Source of the DNA: Azorinus chamasolen
Lineage: Eukaryota > Mollusca > Bivalvia > Cardiida > Solecurtidae
Reading direction: 5' to 3'
DNA: 64,000 nt
Assembly: GCA_963576725.1 (NCBI GenBank)
Contig: OY755239.1
Span: 56,453,453-56,517,452, forward strand
Shown: positions 53,138 to 63,943 of the stretch, piece by piece
How positions within the stretch are numbered: the stretch's first letter is position 1
Layout of the letters: every line of letters begins with the position of its first letter
Made by a program: the position numbers and the translations under genes
The notes under the pieces: model-generated
Seen by the model: the letters and a program-made list of their open reading frames with translations, nothing else
What the model was told of the DNA's origin: nothing
The model's database searches: none

Positions 53138-53145
53138 TAAGAATC

Positions 53146-53342
53146 ACTTACCCTTTACTTCATATTTATGTTAGGAAGAATGTCATCATGAATATTGATT
53201 AGATGCAATTTTATAAAGGCTTGTGGATACAGGAAATTTTATAGGTGGCAGAAATTGTATAATGTGATCTATATTATTATATAAGCAACATGAGCAGACT
53301 TTGACCAGACAGCTCCTACAGGAACTGCTTCTGATCCGAGTG
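53146..53342 (-). mobile_element. FB-A element fused to FB-M
   Basis: ACCCTTTACTTCATATTTAT through CTCCTACAGGAACTGCTT; beyond the core arm it runs into FB-M sequence. Confidence 0.65.
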
Positions 53343-53510
53343 CATCACGACGAATAGTGCAGTCCCAAATCAGGGACTTCACTTTTTGTATCAATCTCTA
53401 TTTCTATATATGTGCTTTATTTCTGTGAAATTTGAATTTATTTATCTGATTTCCTTATTTTACAGAATGATTTAACAAAATTGGTTTTCAGACGACAATT
53501 AGAAATTTGA
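53340..53510 (-). mobile_element. FB-M element, core deleted
   Basis: GTGCAGTCCCAAATCAGGGA, then TCTATTTCTATATATGTGCT to ACAATTAGAAATTTG. Confidence 0.7.
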
Positions 53511-53797
53511 CAAGACTTATTTTGCCATTATGACCTTAAGAAAATGATGTGAAGTAAACAGTGCACCCACTGCTCAGACACTTCATTCAGGGTTCCTCTG
53601 ATCATGGTTCTACTCATTTAATCCATTCCAACTTGAATGTTAATTAAGATTTCATGACCTTGTGAATAATCTTAAACATAACTTTAAAACAGAACATGGA
53701 CATAAGAGTTGGTGGCCAAAAGGGCCTGTTGAAAAAATATCCATCAAATACTATTAGTAAATAGAACAGACCTTGATCAGACAGCTCCTAACCACCC

Positions 53798-54031
53798 TGT
53801 TCTATGTTTATTCCAAATTTCAATACCTACTGAATATTCATGGATAAAATAGTTATAATAAAACAAGAAAGGTGGAATAGTGTAGCCATCTAGAAAGTAA
53901 ACAAACATCTTTCAAATTCTACTGTCAAACAGAGCAGACCCTGATCAGACGGCTCCTATAGGCGACGTCTGATCTGGGTCTACTCTGTTTGCAATTGCTT
54001 GAAAACACGTTTATGTGAAAGAAAGATTAAT
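53798..54031 (-). mobile_element. FB-A2 element
   Basis: CCCTGTTCTATGTTTATTCC to AAGAAAGATTAA; core around GGCTCCTATAGGCGACG. A worn FB-A tail (54032-54103) follows. Confidence 0.82.
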
Positions 54032-54103
54032 AGAGATGTCTGGTCTGTGTCTACTTTGTTTGAAAAAGCTTCACAAGGCGTCTATAAGTGGGAAAGGGTC
54101 AAT

Positions 54104-54618
54104 AGACAGTGTGCATAAAACGCTTCAGAGATCCCTTCACCCTAAGGCTGGCATGTGTTTCTACATTTGGACTATTATCTTTATGACAAAGAACAATAAG
54201 AAAGACCTTGCATTATACTGGCGATGCAGATGATGATCATTTATTATAAAGATATACGAAAACCAACATTTAACACACCTGCTTTGAAAGACACTGTGTA
54301 TGAAACTATAGTGTAAAGGCTTAAATACGTTAAAACATTCCTTGTAAACACAGAAAATCCAATTAGTGCCTTATCTCGATGCCTTTTGCCATATGCCAAT
54401 CAGTGTATAAGACATACCTATATTGTTTGAATTATTAAACCTATTGCATCTGTCAGAAAAGAAGAATAATGGTCAAAGTGTGTGCTTCTTATACAGATGT
54501 ATGCCTCACTTATTCCGCATGTTCTATGTGAACGTTACCAAACATTAACTATGAACCAGTCTAGTTAATCTTTGAAGAAGTATTTAGAACTGCAAAAGGC
54601 CGTTTGCCAGAGTAACAG
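54104..54618. other. no feature seen
   Basis: Unique-looking DNA; no element or credible gene. Confidence 0.5.
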
Positions 54619-55045
54619 AAATACGTACTCAAATACGAAAATTATCCTTTCTCCACCAAACCCTATGTTGACAATAATTGTCAGCCAGACCGAACTGCTT
54701 TCATCATTTGAGTGTTATATTACACCAGAACAAAAGGTAAACGTGCATACTCAAGTACTACAATCGCCATTTCTCCACTAAACCCTATGTTGTGACCACT
54801 CTTAAGAATCGACTCTTCGAGACGATTATAAAGATTGGTCACAGCATAGGGTTTGGTGGAGAAGTGAAGAAGTTATTCTTGAAAATGTTTTAATTTAATT
54901 ATTTAACACAAACCCTAGGTTATGATCACTCTTAAGAATCGTCTCTTCGAGACGATTATAAAGAGTGGTCACAACATAGGGTTTGGTGGAGAAATAATGA
55001 AGTTATTATTGAAAATGTTTTAATTCACACATCTTCTCTGGACCT
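54619..55045. mobile_element. FB-K cluster: one partial copy and two cores in tandem
   Basis: A left fragment (54619-54680), then core 54778-54857, then a second core 54904-54982, both around GACTCTTCGAGAC or GTCTCTTCGAGAC. The last copy ends TCTCTGGACCTCTG. Confidence 0.82.
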
Positions 55046-55140
55046 CTGCGACTTGACATTCGGAAATTTGAGATGCAAACAGTGCAGGAAACATGACTCT
55101 TGTGTAGTTCTATACCGTTTGCCTGTGGTCATTTTAGGCA

Positions 55141-55592
55141 AATTATGCACAAATAGGTTGAAGATGATAGTCTTATATAACTATGCGTGTTTTATCTAAA
55201 TTGAATTCAACGTTATGAAATTATTTAATAAAGGAGTTGAAAATGCATTTGTTCTGCCATGAGCGTGTCGTCTTTCTTCTTTCGTCCAAAAAAACCGAGT
55301 AACTGCTAAATATGTAAAAAGACGGGTGCTAGCCTAAGGCACAGCACAAGTAGCACAGACTTTGTTGTTTTTTAAAAAAAAGATATAAAAAACATCTTTC
55401 GGAGTGGAGGTTGGATGTTTGATCCCTGTCTTAAACATATCAAAGAAGTTAACCTTTGAGCGCGGGAAGGAGTGTTCTAGCATTTGCAAACATAGTAGAA
55501 CTAGAACAGAGGGTCTCTGGAGGAGCTCTCCGAACAGCTTCTACAAAATCGTATTGCTAGTTATGCTCTTCCATAACGAATGGACTCTTATC
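55141..55592. other. no feature except a worn hairpin relic
   Basis: 55481-55545 holds TTTGCAAACATAGTAGAACT and GGAGGAGCTCTCC; the rest is unrecognised. Confidence 0.4.
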
Positions 55593-55815
55593 TTTAACCC
55601 ATTCCCGCCTAGGTTATTTTTAGATCCAACCTTAAATCTACCAAAAAGGAGCATTTACCAGAGAAAGGGATTTTTCAGAATTGTGTAGTTTTGAAACCAT
55701 TGTGATAGAAAGAGCAATTGCTCCTATGGAGTAATTGCTCTATTTATCACACTGGTTTCACAAAATGTATTTTTACAGAAGCGCAAAAAGGCGTCAATAT
55801 GCGACAATGGGTTAA
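55593..55815 (-). mobile_element. FB-B element, complete
   Basis: TTAACCCATTCCCGCCTAGG to CAATGGGTTAA; core around ATTGCTCCTATGGAGTAAT. Confidence 0.9.
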
Positions 55816-55879
55816 ACTATCCAACATATTAAACTAGTAGTATTCTTGCTAAACCTTCAGCATAAACTAACTCTAACCA

Positions 55880-56060
55880 CGCGGCATACTAAAAATGTCT
55901 GCTTATATTCTGATCTGGTGCAAGTTTGATTACTTCCGATTCGAGCAAGCTTTTGAGGAACTGTCGACAAAGTGTCAAATGGCCGTGTTGTTGGCATCTC
56001 ATCTGGATCCACGCTGTTTGCAAATGCGAGATAAGTCGTGGATAGCGGGATAAAGGTTAA
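55880..56060 (-). mobile_element. FB-I element
   Basis: AAAATGTCTGCTTATATTC to GGATAAAGGTTAA; the left core arm is mostly deleted (GGCCGTGTTGTTGGCATC). Confidence 0.72.
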
Positions 56061-56309
56061 TATGATGGTAGCGTTAGAATTTCATATCAGGCTACTTTGA
56101 CCAGAGGGGTCCGATACAATCTCAACATATACACCATAGAATGCTTTACACTGGGTATATCCGATAGGAGCTTATCATGATATGTTCGGTCTTCTATTCT
56201 AATTAATGTTCACAACCATATATTTCTTTCACAAGGACCTGAAAATGTAAATGTTCTAAAATGAAATAATTTATTGGCGAGTAAATCGTATCATAATATA
56301 GGAGAACAT

Positions 56310-56686
56310 AGGTAGTATCGTTGTTTCATCTGGATTAAAGCTGTTTAACCCTTCTCTTGCTGAATTTTAAAATACAATTCTCCTTCTTTACCCATGCCCT
56401 GTTGTATAATTACATATATCTTCACTGTGTACAAGTATTTCGCTGTGCAATTACTGCTGTGGAGTGCACTGATTGCACAATCAACTTGTAAATAGTGCAG
56501 ACCCTGATGAGACAGTTCCTGCAGGAGCTGTCTCATCTGGGTCTTCACTATTTACAGGTAGGTATATTGACGTGAATAGCAGGCGAAGGGTTAACACTCT
56601 GTCAGTTGAAACGAAACGGAATCGGAAGTAGTCCAATTTGCACAAGATCAAAATTTGAGCAGACATTATTTTCTCACATTGGGTTA
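56310..56686 (+). mobile_element. FB-I element interrupted by FB-J
   Basis: CATCTGGATTAAAGCTGT, then FB-J at TTAA, then CACTCTGTCAGTTG to GCAGACATTATTTTCTC. Confidence 0.72.
56345..56594 (+). mobile_element. FB-J element, complete, nested in FB-I
   Basis: 250 bp with TTAA ends; core around CAGTTCCTGCAGGAGCTG. Confidence 0.94.
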
Positions 56687-56888
56687 ACACTTTTCTCCAT
56701 AAATACGCCTTTCTTCTCCTCTGTAATAGTCAATTATTGAAGCCATTGTAATGTATGGAGCTCTATTTATCAAAATGGTTTCAAAACTACACAATTTTAA
56801 ATTTTCCTTTTTCTCTATTAAATGCTGTTTTCGGTAGATATATTTAAAGAAGTTGGGTCTAGAAATAGACTATCAGGGATTGGGTTAA
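56684..56888 (+). mobile_element. FB-A terminus joined to FB-B body
   Basis: TTAACACTTTTCTCCATAAA then FB-B; the core apex is gone (AATGTATGGAGCTCTATTTA). Confidence 0.78.
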
Positions 56889-57144
56889 GGGTTAACTGCA
56901 TTCTCAGAACAATTCTGTCTCCTTCAGTGCAATTAATCACAGTTTTATCTTCGTGAACGATATATCATTGTCTGGAAAGAAACTGCATCTGGGTTTAAGA
57001 CAGCGACAAGAAAAGCACAGAGGTGTAACCTCTAGTTTGTTGAGGGCAAGTTACCCTTGCAAAATGTTTGGATGCAGCTGATACGCTTAGGGCCCAAAGT
57101 TAACCTCTTTTATAAGAAACAGAAGAGAATATAGTTGAAAAAAG

Positions 57145-57223
57145 TTGTGACTCGACTGGGACTCGAACCCAGGGCCTCTGGCTTACCATGCCAACACTCT
57201 ACCGACTGAGCTACCAAGCCACA
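57145..57223 (-). tRNA. tRNA-like sequence in LTR, intact A and B boxes
   Basis: Minus strand folds as a cloverleaf: acceptor GGCTTGG with TCGAGTC, box A TAGCTCAGTCGG, anticodon stem TTGGC with GCCAG, loop ATGGTAA giving GGT at the anticodon position, box B GGTTCGAGTCC. A GGT threonine anticodon is not usual in animals, and the copy lies inside a retroelement, so a promoter role is more likely than a decoding tRNA. Confidence 0.6.
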
Positions 57224-57433
57224 CAGTAAAGCCTATCAACTTATTTCACCATAATCTCTACCCGGCTACACACATCCCCTCTACACAAGAATTCGTCCCG
57301 AATTCTTACTCAAAGAACACTCCACGAGTTTCTTATTATTACACATTATCTTCATATAATCTTCATATTATCTTCATATAAATCACCTTATGGGTTATTT
57401 ACGTTGGGCGCCAAATGTAACATGGTGAAAAAG

Positions 57434-57512
57434 TTGTGACTCGACTGGGACTCGAACCCAGGGCCTCTGGCTTACCATGCCAACACTCTACCGACTGAGC
57501 AACCAAGCCACA
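57434..57512 (-). tRNA. tRNA-like sequence in LTR, box A with one change
   Basis: Same as 57145-57223 except box A reads TTGCTCAGTCGG. Confidence 0.55.
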
Positions 57513-57575
57513 CAGTAAAGCCTATCAACTTATTTCACCATAATCTCTACCCGGCTACATATACATCGACATACA

Positions 57576-57787
57576 TGCCGTAAAGCCCCTCGAATATGAC
57601 CGCCAAATACAGGTCTAGTTCTAGACTGTTCAAAAAGCAGATGGTAACTTAATGCAAGGTTAAAGTTATGCAGAAAGCTCCTACAGGAGCGTTCTGCATT
57701 ACTTTTATTTTGCATTAAGCAATCACCTGCTTTTAAAGACATACATGTTGATTCATAAATTGTTCGCTTTAGATAGTTTTACTCTAT
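57576..57787. mobile_element. FB-D element, diverged
   Basis: CCGTAAAGCCCCTCGAATAT to GATAGTTTTACT; core 57636-57728 around AAGCTCCTACAGGAGCGT. Confidence 0.8.
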
Positions 57788-58046
57788 AAATAAGAAGATT
57801 GCTTTAGCCAGCATTCTAAAGAGGCAAACCTTAGCTACAGTCTTATATACATTCTTGCCTGTATCCAAGCTGTGTGGATATCAGTCAACAGTGAACAGTT
57901 TCCCGACAATGATTGGTCTATCAAAGCTGGATCGTTTCGGTAAATGCCCCATCGTTGCGTCAAACCTAACCCTAAGCCTTTTGAAAAAAAACAATATGAT
58001 TTATGTTCTCTGATCTGCTAAAATAGCTACTTACTTTAAAACAATA

Positions 58047-58160
58047 ATTTTTCGTGTTTCAAACTGGTTGGATCCTGATGAGACGCCGAGTCACTCGGTG
58101 TCTCATCTGGATTCAAATTGTTTGCATGTACCAGTCAGGCCGCACATAGTAGGCAAAGAC
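58047..58160 (-). mobile_element. FB-I core and tail
   Basis: TTGGATCCTGATGAGACGCC around GAGTCACTCGGTG, then CCAGTCAGGCCGCACATAG. Confidence 0.72.
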
Positions 58161-58234
58161 TGTCGTCTACAGATAGGTGTCTGTTTCCATTCTGAAATGC
58201 TTTGATCATGTAGTCATACTATGCATTTTACTGT

Positions 58235-58455
58235 CGCTATCTATCTGTCGCTACCATTTTTGTATATCTGTCTGTGCATCTCATTGATCTGTTCCCCCTC
58301 ATACCCCCTCTCTATCTCTCTTTCTGTCTGTAAGTCTGTATGTCTCTCTGTCTATATCACTGTCTCTCTATCTGTCTCTCGCATTGTCTCTCTTTGTCTC
58401 TGTCTGTCTGTCCGTATATATGTCTGTCTATCAGTCTGTATGTCTATCTGTCTTT
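58235..58455. repeat. TCTG/TCTC-rich simple repeat
   Basis: Imperfect CTGTCTGTCT and CTCTCTGTCT units over about 220 bp; the 90-codon frame across it is low complexity. Confidence 0.85.
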
Positions 58456-58609
58456 TTTGCGTGTGTAAAAAAACGTTTAAAGGAAATGGTTAACCACATG
58501 GGCTGGTAACCTCTTTTTAAAATTTCGCTATACAACATCGCTTCTTTACTCCCTGAATAGTATGCTGTGCCATATCCGTTATACTTGTTTTATCGCTTAC
58601 CTTGTCGTG

Positions 58610-58792
58610 AAAAATAATGTCTGCACGAGGATTGGTCCGGTGTCAATTAGACTACTTCCGATTCGATCAAGAGATTGAGAAGCTATTGACCAAATGTCAA
58701 ACATCTTGGCACTTGATGAGACGCGGATATAATCGGCGACTCATCTAAATCCAAGTTATTTGCACAGGTGGCGATTAGGGGCATAAGGGTTA
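58610..58792 (-). mobile_element. FB-I element
   Basis: AATTAGACTACTTCCGATTC through core CACTTGATGAGACGCGG to GGCATAAGGGTTAA. Confidence 0.78.
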
Positions 58793-58944
58793 ACACTATA
58801 AAATGAAGAACGGTATTGCCATGATGTATATTAAAGCTCGTATATGAGCTTTCTGTATCACTTTTACTCTGCATTAAGCAACTACCTGCATTTAAAGATC
58901 CATTTGTTCAAGAAATAAATGGCCGCTTAGGACAGGTTTACTGT
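58790..58944. mobile_element. FB-F element, left part lost
   Basis: Core from AAAGCTCGTATATGAGCTTT to GGACAGGTTTACTG. Confidence 0.68.
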
Positions 58945-59249
58945 GCCGTGATCAGTCATCTGCGGTAGGAACTGAATGACATGGGTATACATTGTTCACA
59001 AAGGCCAACTGTATTAGATTATGGAGTAGCGTGTTAATTAAACCTCGCTGATTTCTCATAATAAAGATAATTTTTCAAACCTCTTCTAAGCAATAAATTA
59101 GCAAATAAAAACAAAATATATACAACCATGTAACTGTGTAACCCTTTTACACCATAAAAACTCTTTTTGAAGCCAGCTGCTGACCATGTAAGCTATTCGC
59201 ACATTTTTCTACCCTTTCATATTGTTGAAAAAGACACAAAGGTCAAGTA

Positions 59250-59374
59250 TAGTACAACTCGATAGTTCGAAGATTTAGTAATGAAGAATTGAGATTTTTA
59301 AGGCAGTTTGCTGCTTAGGGCAGGGTGGGCGTCATGCAGAAAGCTCCCCACCTTGCATTAAGCTGCCACCTGTC
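59250..59374. mobile_element. FB-E/O-type element, truncated
   Basis: ACAACTCGATAGTTCGAAG left end; GCTGCTTAGGGCAGGGTG and CTTGCATTAAGCTGCCACCT; apex missing. Confidence 0.58.
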
Positions 59375-59608
59375 TCAACCCATTCCCTCATATGCGGCTA
59401 TTTTAAACCCAACCTCTTTGAATAAATCTACTACTGGCAAATGAGTATTAAACTAGTCAAAAGGAAACAATTAGAACAGTGTAGTTATGAAATAATTGTG
59501 ATAAAGAGAGCAATTGCTCCATATGAACAAATGCTCTCTTTATCACAATGGTTTTAAAAAGTGATTTTTACAGAGGCGGCAAATACGTCAATATGAGGGA
59601 ATGGGTTA
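59375..59608 (-). mobile_element. FB-B element, complete
   Basis: TCAACCCATTCCCTCATATG to GGGAATGGGTTAA; core around ATTGCTCCATATGAACAAAT. Confidence 0.88.
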
Positions 59609-59635
59609 AAGACAGGTACAAATACTTGTTTTAGT

Positions 59636-61165
59636 TTTCAAGATTCAAGATTCTTTATTGACTTAAACTATACACAGTTCATCGTCATTTAACAATATCC
59701 AATGCAAAATAATAATTGGTACATGTGATAGATTATATGACACTCGTATTACTACTTACTACAACATCCTAAATTCAATAACCAAGACATCCTTAGAATA
59801 GATGTAGTCTCAATATATAGTCGTATGCCATGCAACATAATTATGAGGATGGAATCAAAAGTTACATATTAATTTGATTGGATCTACGTAATCTGAAATC
59901 ATCGTGGATGAATCCACTTAGATTTAAAACATTTCTTTTGGATGAATTAAATAACTGGAAGAGTTTGAACATGTTTGGTCTTGAAGTATAATTACTCCTA
60001 ATGCACTAATGAACTTTGCCCTGGTTGGAGTAAAAAATGACATTCCAAAATAAAGTGATACTCGTCTTCTTCTACGTTTTATCACAGTAGTTACAGATTA
60101 TTTGCCTTCGTTCTACACGGTCTCTACCAGTTTCAACCCTTAGTGAATTTTGTTAAAAGAGTCCTAATGTGTCTACTACTGATAAATAGTAAATACTCCT
60201 CAAATTCAAAATGAGTCTTTAATTCTTTATATAGTATTAATTTAGTGCTTCTTTGTATACAAGAAGTCCATTTTTGAATGAAATCATCTTTAACTCTTTG
60301 TTTAAAATTGGCCAAAAAACATGGTTTTGTTAACTATAAGATGTGGTTGTTCCCAAGCATATATTAAGCCAAACTCATACAACAGATTTTTAACATTATT
60401 TGCCCAATTCTTCTTGCCCCTGAGACAGTCATCCAAAGTACGTTTATACACATATTTAGTTATAATATTGTCCGTATACTGTACACTTAACTAGTATTTG
60501 ATAATATCTACAAATCTATTTACATATAAAGGAAATCTTCCAAACTCTCCATATACTGCATCGTTACAAGTACTCATTTTTACACTCAGAACATACTTAC
60601 AGTACGTTCCAGAGAATTTGACTTTGTATATCCCCACACTTGGGAACCATAGTTTAAAAGAGATCCGACAAAGGCGTCAAATAATTGCAACCACGTTTTA
60701 AGATTTATTTCATTTTTTTATGTTTGCTCGTAGAATGTTCATAGCTTTAAGTGCTTTACCGTAAAAAACTGATCATCTAATACAAAGGAACCTGTATAAT
60801 TAAAAACTACTCCCAGATAAATAAAATCATTTTCAACTATAATGTTTTCGTTTTTGAACCTCCATTTTTCACAATGATATATAGTTGCCCTCTTTCTGAA
60901 AATTACATTTTTTGTTTTGTCCACGTTCACTTCTAACCCCCATTTATCACAGTATTCCGACAGTTTGTTCAAATTACATTGTAAATATTCAATGGATTTG
61001 CCCAATTTTACCATATCATCAGCAAAACATAATATTAAAAAAGTTATATCATATAGGGAAAGGCCGCAATTTATTCTATCTTGTATAAAAAACTCAATAT
61101 CCTCCAGAAAAAAGTGCGAACATTACTGGCGAAATTAATTTTCTCCCTTTGTCTCAAGTCTACTG
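59636..61165 (-). pseudogene. non-LTR retrotransposon (LINE), 5'-truncated reverse transcriptase
   Basis: Minus-strand fragments of one reverse transcriptase in order: catalytic FADD (61015-61026), then YLQCNLNKLSEYCDKWGLEV and KTKNVIFRKR (60739-61014 frame), then LLNYGSQVWG near 60640, the GEFGRFPLYV region near 60530, and the C-terminal FKQRVKDDFIQKW (60133-60315) followed by a cysteine motif ICNYCDK. Frameshifts and stops separate the pieces, so it is dead. The 3' end near 59636 carries ATTCAAGATTCTTTATTG. The start is lost just before the FB-C copy at 61186. Clade not assigned. Confidence 0.88.
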
Positions 61166-61185
61166 CTATATTAGTGTTCGAACTA

Positions 61186-61389
61186 CAGTAAAACCTCTCT
61201 ATAACGACCACTAAATTACATCAAGTATTTTGTGTTAAAGGCAGGTGGCTACTTAAAGCAAGGTGAAAGTAAAACAGAACGCTCCTATAGAAGCGTTCTG
61301 TTTGACTTTCACCTTGCTTTAAGCAGCCACCTGATCTAAATACCAATTAATTAACACAATTTAGTGGTCGTTATAGAGAGGTTTTACTG
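61186..61389 (-). mobile_element. FB-C element, complete
   Basis: 204 bp, TA on both sides; core about 61240-61333 around CGCTCCTATAGAAGCG. Sits at the broken 5' end of the LINE. Confidence 0.94.
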
Positions 61390-61983
61390 TATTGGTGTTT
61401 TATTGTATAGTTTGTCTACCTTTTACATTTCATTATCGATTTTTAAAGGGATACTACATGTATCAATGTTTTAGAATGTTTATGAGTTTCGTGAATTTAA
61501 TTTGTTGAATTACCCTGATGTCTGCTTTTGAAAGTAAACTGCTTTAAAAGAATCCGTAAAGGGACGTGGATAAAAAAATTGAAATATCTTGACATTTAAA
61601 TTTTAAAATTCTGCCGAAAAGTCGCTTTAGACAGTACACGCACAATACTTTTTGTCTTTTAAATTAGAATTCTTATATTGCTTTGTAAGCAATTTCTGAT
61701 TTCTCCCCGTCTCCGGAATGCCGTTATATGTGTATGCATACGTTATAGGAATATAGAATTGCCAATCTCAAAAGCGGGCGGCTTGTATCTGTCCTTATCG
61801 TAATTCGTTATGACAGACCAACAGATTTGAATACAAAATACGAATACGATAACAGCAGCCTATAATAATGAATAATAAACACTTCATCAGCTTCTGTCCG
61901 ATATTGGCTAATCTTCATTCTCGCAACATTTTCAGCATTTTGTTTATTTTGATGTAGGTTAATATCTAAATAGATCACATCAC
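61390..61983. other. no feature seen
   Basis: Almost 600 bp free of FB elements; no credible frame. Confidence 0.5.
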
Positions 61984-62251
61984 TTAACCTTTTACTTCAT
62001 TAATACTCCTTTTCGCGCATTAATTTTGCAAACAAAGTAGATCCGTATCAGACGGCTCCAGTTGGAGCCGTCTAATCAGGGCCCTGTTTGCTTATGGAAT
62101 AATATAGACAAGTTTCCAGAGTTTCTGCAATGATAAATATTTCATGTGTTAATATGCCATTATGAAAATTAATATTCATGATGTCATGCTTATAAAAAAT
62201 GCATGCCATTATTTCTTATATGAATAATTATTCAACAGGGAAATGGATAAA
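61984..62251 (+). mobile_element. FB-A element
   Basis: TTAACCTTTTACTTCATTAA to GGGAAATGGATAAA; core around GGCTCCAGTTGGAGCC, right arm shortened. Confidence 0.83.
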
Positions 62252-62289
62252 ATCTGGTCAGCTGTAATGTGTACCAACTTTCGATTCGC

Positions 62290-62516
62290 TTAACCCATTC
62301 CAGCATACTGATGCCTTTTGACGCTTCTGTAAAAGTCACTTTGTGAAACCATTGTGATAAATAGAGCATCTGCTCCACAGGTGCAAATGCTCTATTTATC
62401 ACAATGGTTCAAAACTATACAATTCAGAAAAATTCCTTTTCTCTAGTAAATGCTCCTTTTTGGTAGATTTAATGAAAGGGGTTGGATCTAGAAATAGTCT
62501 ATGTGGGAATGGGTTA
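62290..62516 (+). mobile_element. FB-B element, complete
   Basis: 227 bp with TTAA ends; core about 62346-62408 around TCTGCTCCACAGGTGCAAAT. Confidence 0.92.
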
Positions 62517-62519
62517 AGC

Positions 62520-62655
62520 TTCTGACAAACTATTGGCAGAGTATCAACTACAGTGAGTCGTGGTGAGATGCCGAGTAAATCGGCGCTTCAGTTGGATAAC
62601 TCGGCTATCTGGATCCAAACTACTTGCAAACGCACTTAGGATGGGAAGGTTGAGA
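62520..62655 (-). mobile_element. FB-I element, diverged
   Basis: GTGGTGAGATGCCGAGTAAA and CTATCTGGATCCAAACTACT with an extra apex segment (GATAACTCGGC). Confidence 0.6.
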
Positions 62656-62822
62656 ACAATCCTGTATCACTGGCGAAAATGTGCTGGTAAGGTTATGTCA
62701 TAATAGACGACGAGCTTATGCTGCCGTATAGCTGGAATTCAACTATGGAAACTGCAATTCTACCAATACTTAGACATATATGTACATGGCCCTTATGTAT
62801 ATGTAATAACATATCATATTTA

Positions 62823-63055
62823 TTAACCCTTTCTTAAACGCCTTTTCATGCATTTGCAAACATAGCAGATCCAGATAGGAGCCGTCTGGTCTAGATCTGC
62901 TATGTTTACTAATGGAATTTGATAAAAAATATTCATCTTTATTTTCTAAAATGGCTACAATGTTCCATTTTCCATATTTCATTATAATTAGTATGTCGAT
63001 GAATATTCATAAGGTATTGAAATGTGGAATGTATATAGAAAACGGAAAAAGTTAA
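62823..63055 (+). mobile_element. FB-A2 element
   Basis: TTAACCCTTTCTTAAACGCC to GGAAAAAGTTAA. The left core arm is cut short (GATCCAGATAGGAGCCG), so the hairpin apex is asymmetric. Confidence 0.85.
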
Positions 63056-63084
63056 AAATACGAACATCTAAACTGCATCAGTCA

Positions 63085-63283
63085 TTCTTTTACTGATCAT
63101 ATCGACCCAGGTACATGTACATTGTAAGACGCCGAATAACTAGGCGCCTCACCAGAATCCATACTATTCAACATTATGATTATGATTTTGAAACACAAGG
63201 AAGAACATTTCTTTAAATAAGGATAGGAACATTAATCTGCGCAATGCAGTACATGTGTACATGGTAGCGAAAGCGTTATCTCT
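63085..63283 (+). mobile_element. FB-H element, diverged
   Basis: Core TAAGACGCCGAATAACTAGG then CACCAGAATCCATACTATT, tail TGATTTTGAAACACAAGGAA. Confidence 0.6.
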
Positions 63284-63494
63284 TTACTTAATGAATATTC
63301 ATGTAAGTAATAATGGACTTATGAATATTAATTAGATTAATTGTTATAATAGCTGATGGACACAGAAAGTTTTGGCCATGAAAGAAACTGCAGAATCGTA
63401 TTTATATTATATCTAAAGCAAACACAGCAGATCCTGATCAGACGGGCCCTGTTTACAAAGGCATAGAAAAGTGTATTTATGGAGTACAGGTTAA
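63278..63494 (-). mobile_element. FB-A element, right core arm deleted
   Basis: TATCTCTTTACTTAATGAAT to GTACAGGTTAA; centre reads ATCAGACGGGCCCTGTTTAC. Confidence 0.8.
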
Positions 63495-63639
63495 TGTTGC
63501 AGATTGCCACGTATATCCAACGTGTTGCATGACCTTGTGTAATCCTCAATCCGCTGAGTAATGAAACTCGGGGCTGATCCTTTTCTGAATATTAATAAGA
63601 TTAAAAAGCTGTATAAAATATTATCACTGAAGGAACTGA

Positions 63640-63720
63640 TTTGTATTACAAACAGTGCATACCCAGATCAAAGGGCTCCCCAAGGAACCTTTTGATCTGG
63701 GTCTACACTGTTTGCAAAGA
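63640..63720. mobile_element. FB-P core
   Basis: Palindrome from ACAAACAGTGCATACCCAG to GGGTCTACACTGTTTGC around GGGCTCCCCAAGGAACC. Confidence 0.65.
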
Positions 63721-63866
63721 TCTAATACTTATACTCACCTTTTCACATATTAAAGGTTACTCTAGCAAACAAACGTGATATTTTTAGGTCCATATATGTA
63801 ACATCTGTTGTTTGATTGATACTTTACCTGGTGACTTGTAGAAATGATGCCATGAATAATTATAAG

Positions 63867-63943
63867 TCGAGGGCTTGGTGCAAAACTATTGTAACTCCTT
63901 CACAAAGTGAAGGAGTAACAATAGTTTTGCACCAAGCCCTCGA
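63867..63943. repeat. 77-bp near-perfect palindrome of a new type
   Basis: Arms of 37 bp (TCGAGGGCTTGGTGCAAAAC outward to the loop AAA) with one mismatch. The core matches no other family here. It interrupts FB-A-like text (ATGCCATGAATAATTATAAG before, ATATTATAATGGTACATAGA after). Confidence 0.85.

Larger units (their letters stand above)
57126..57559 (-). mobile_element. miniature LTR retroelement (TRIM-like) with tRNA-like LTRs
   Basis: Two direct repeats of about 144 bp (57126-57270, 57416-57559) flank 145 bp. Read on the minus strand, the 57416-57559 repeat runs TGTAGCC...TGTTACA and is followed at +2 by TGGCGCCCAACGT, a classic tRNA primer-binding site. The internal segment ends in a purine tract (TAGAGGGGATGTG) just before the second repeat. 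There is no coding capacity. Each LTR contains a tRNA-shaped segment. The outer edge of the 57126 repeat is diverged and no target duplication is clear. Non-autonomous; the partner enzymes are unknown. Confidence 0.82.

Noticed and set aside
58221..58493. 90-codon Cys/Ser/Leu-rich frame
   Set aside because: Low-complexity translation of the TCTG repeat.
60917..61138. Plus-strand 73-codon frame
   Set aside because: Antisense shadow of the LINE reverse transcriptase on the minus strand.
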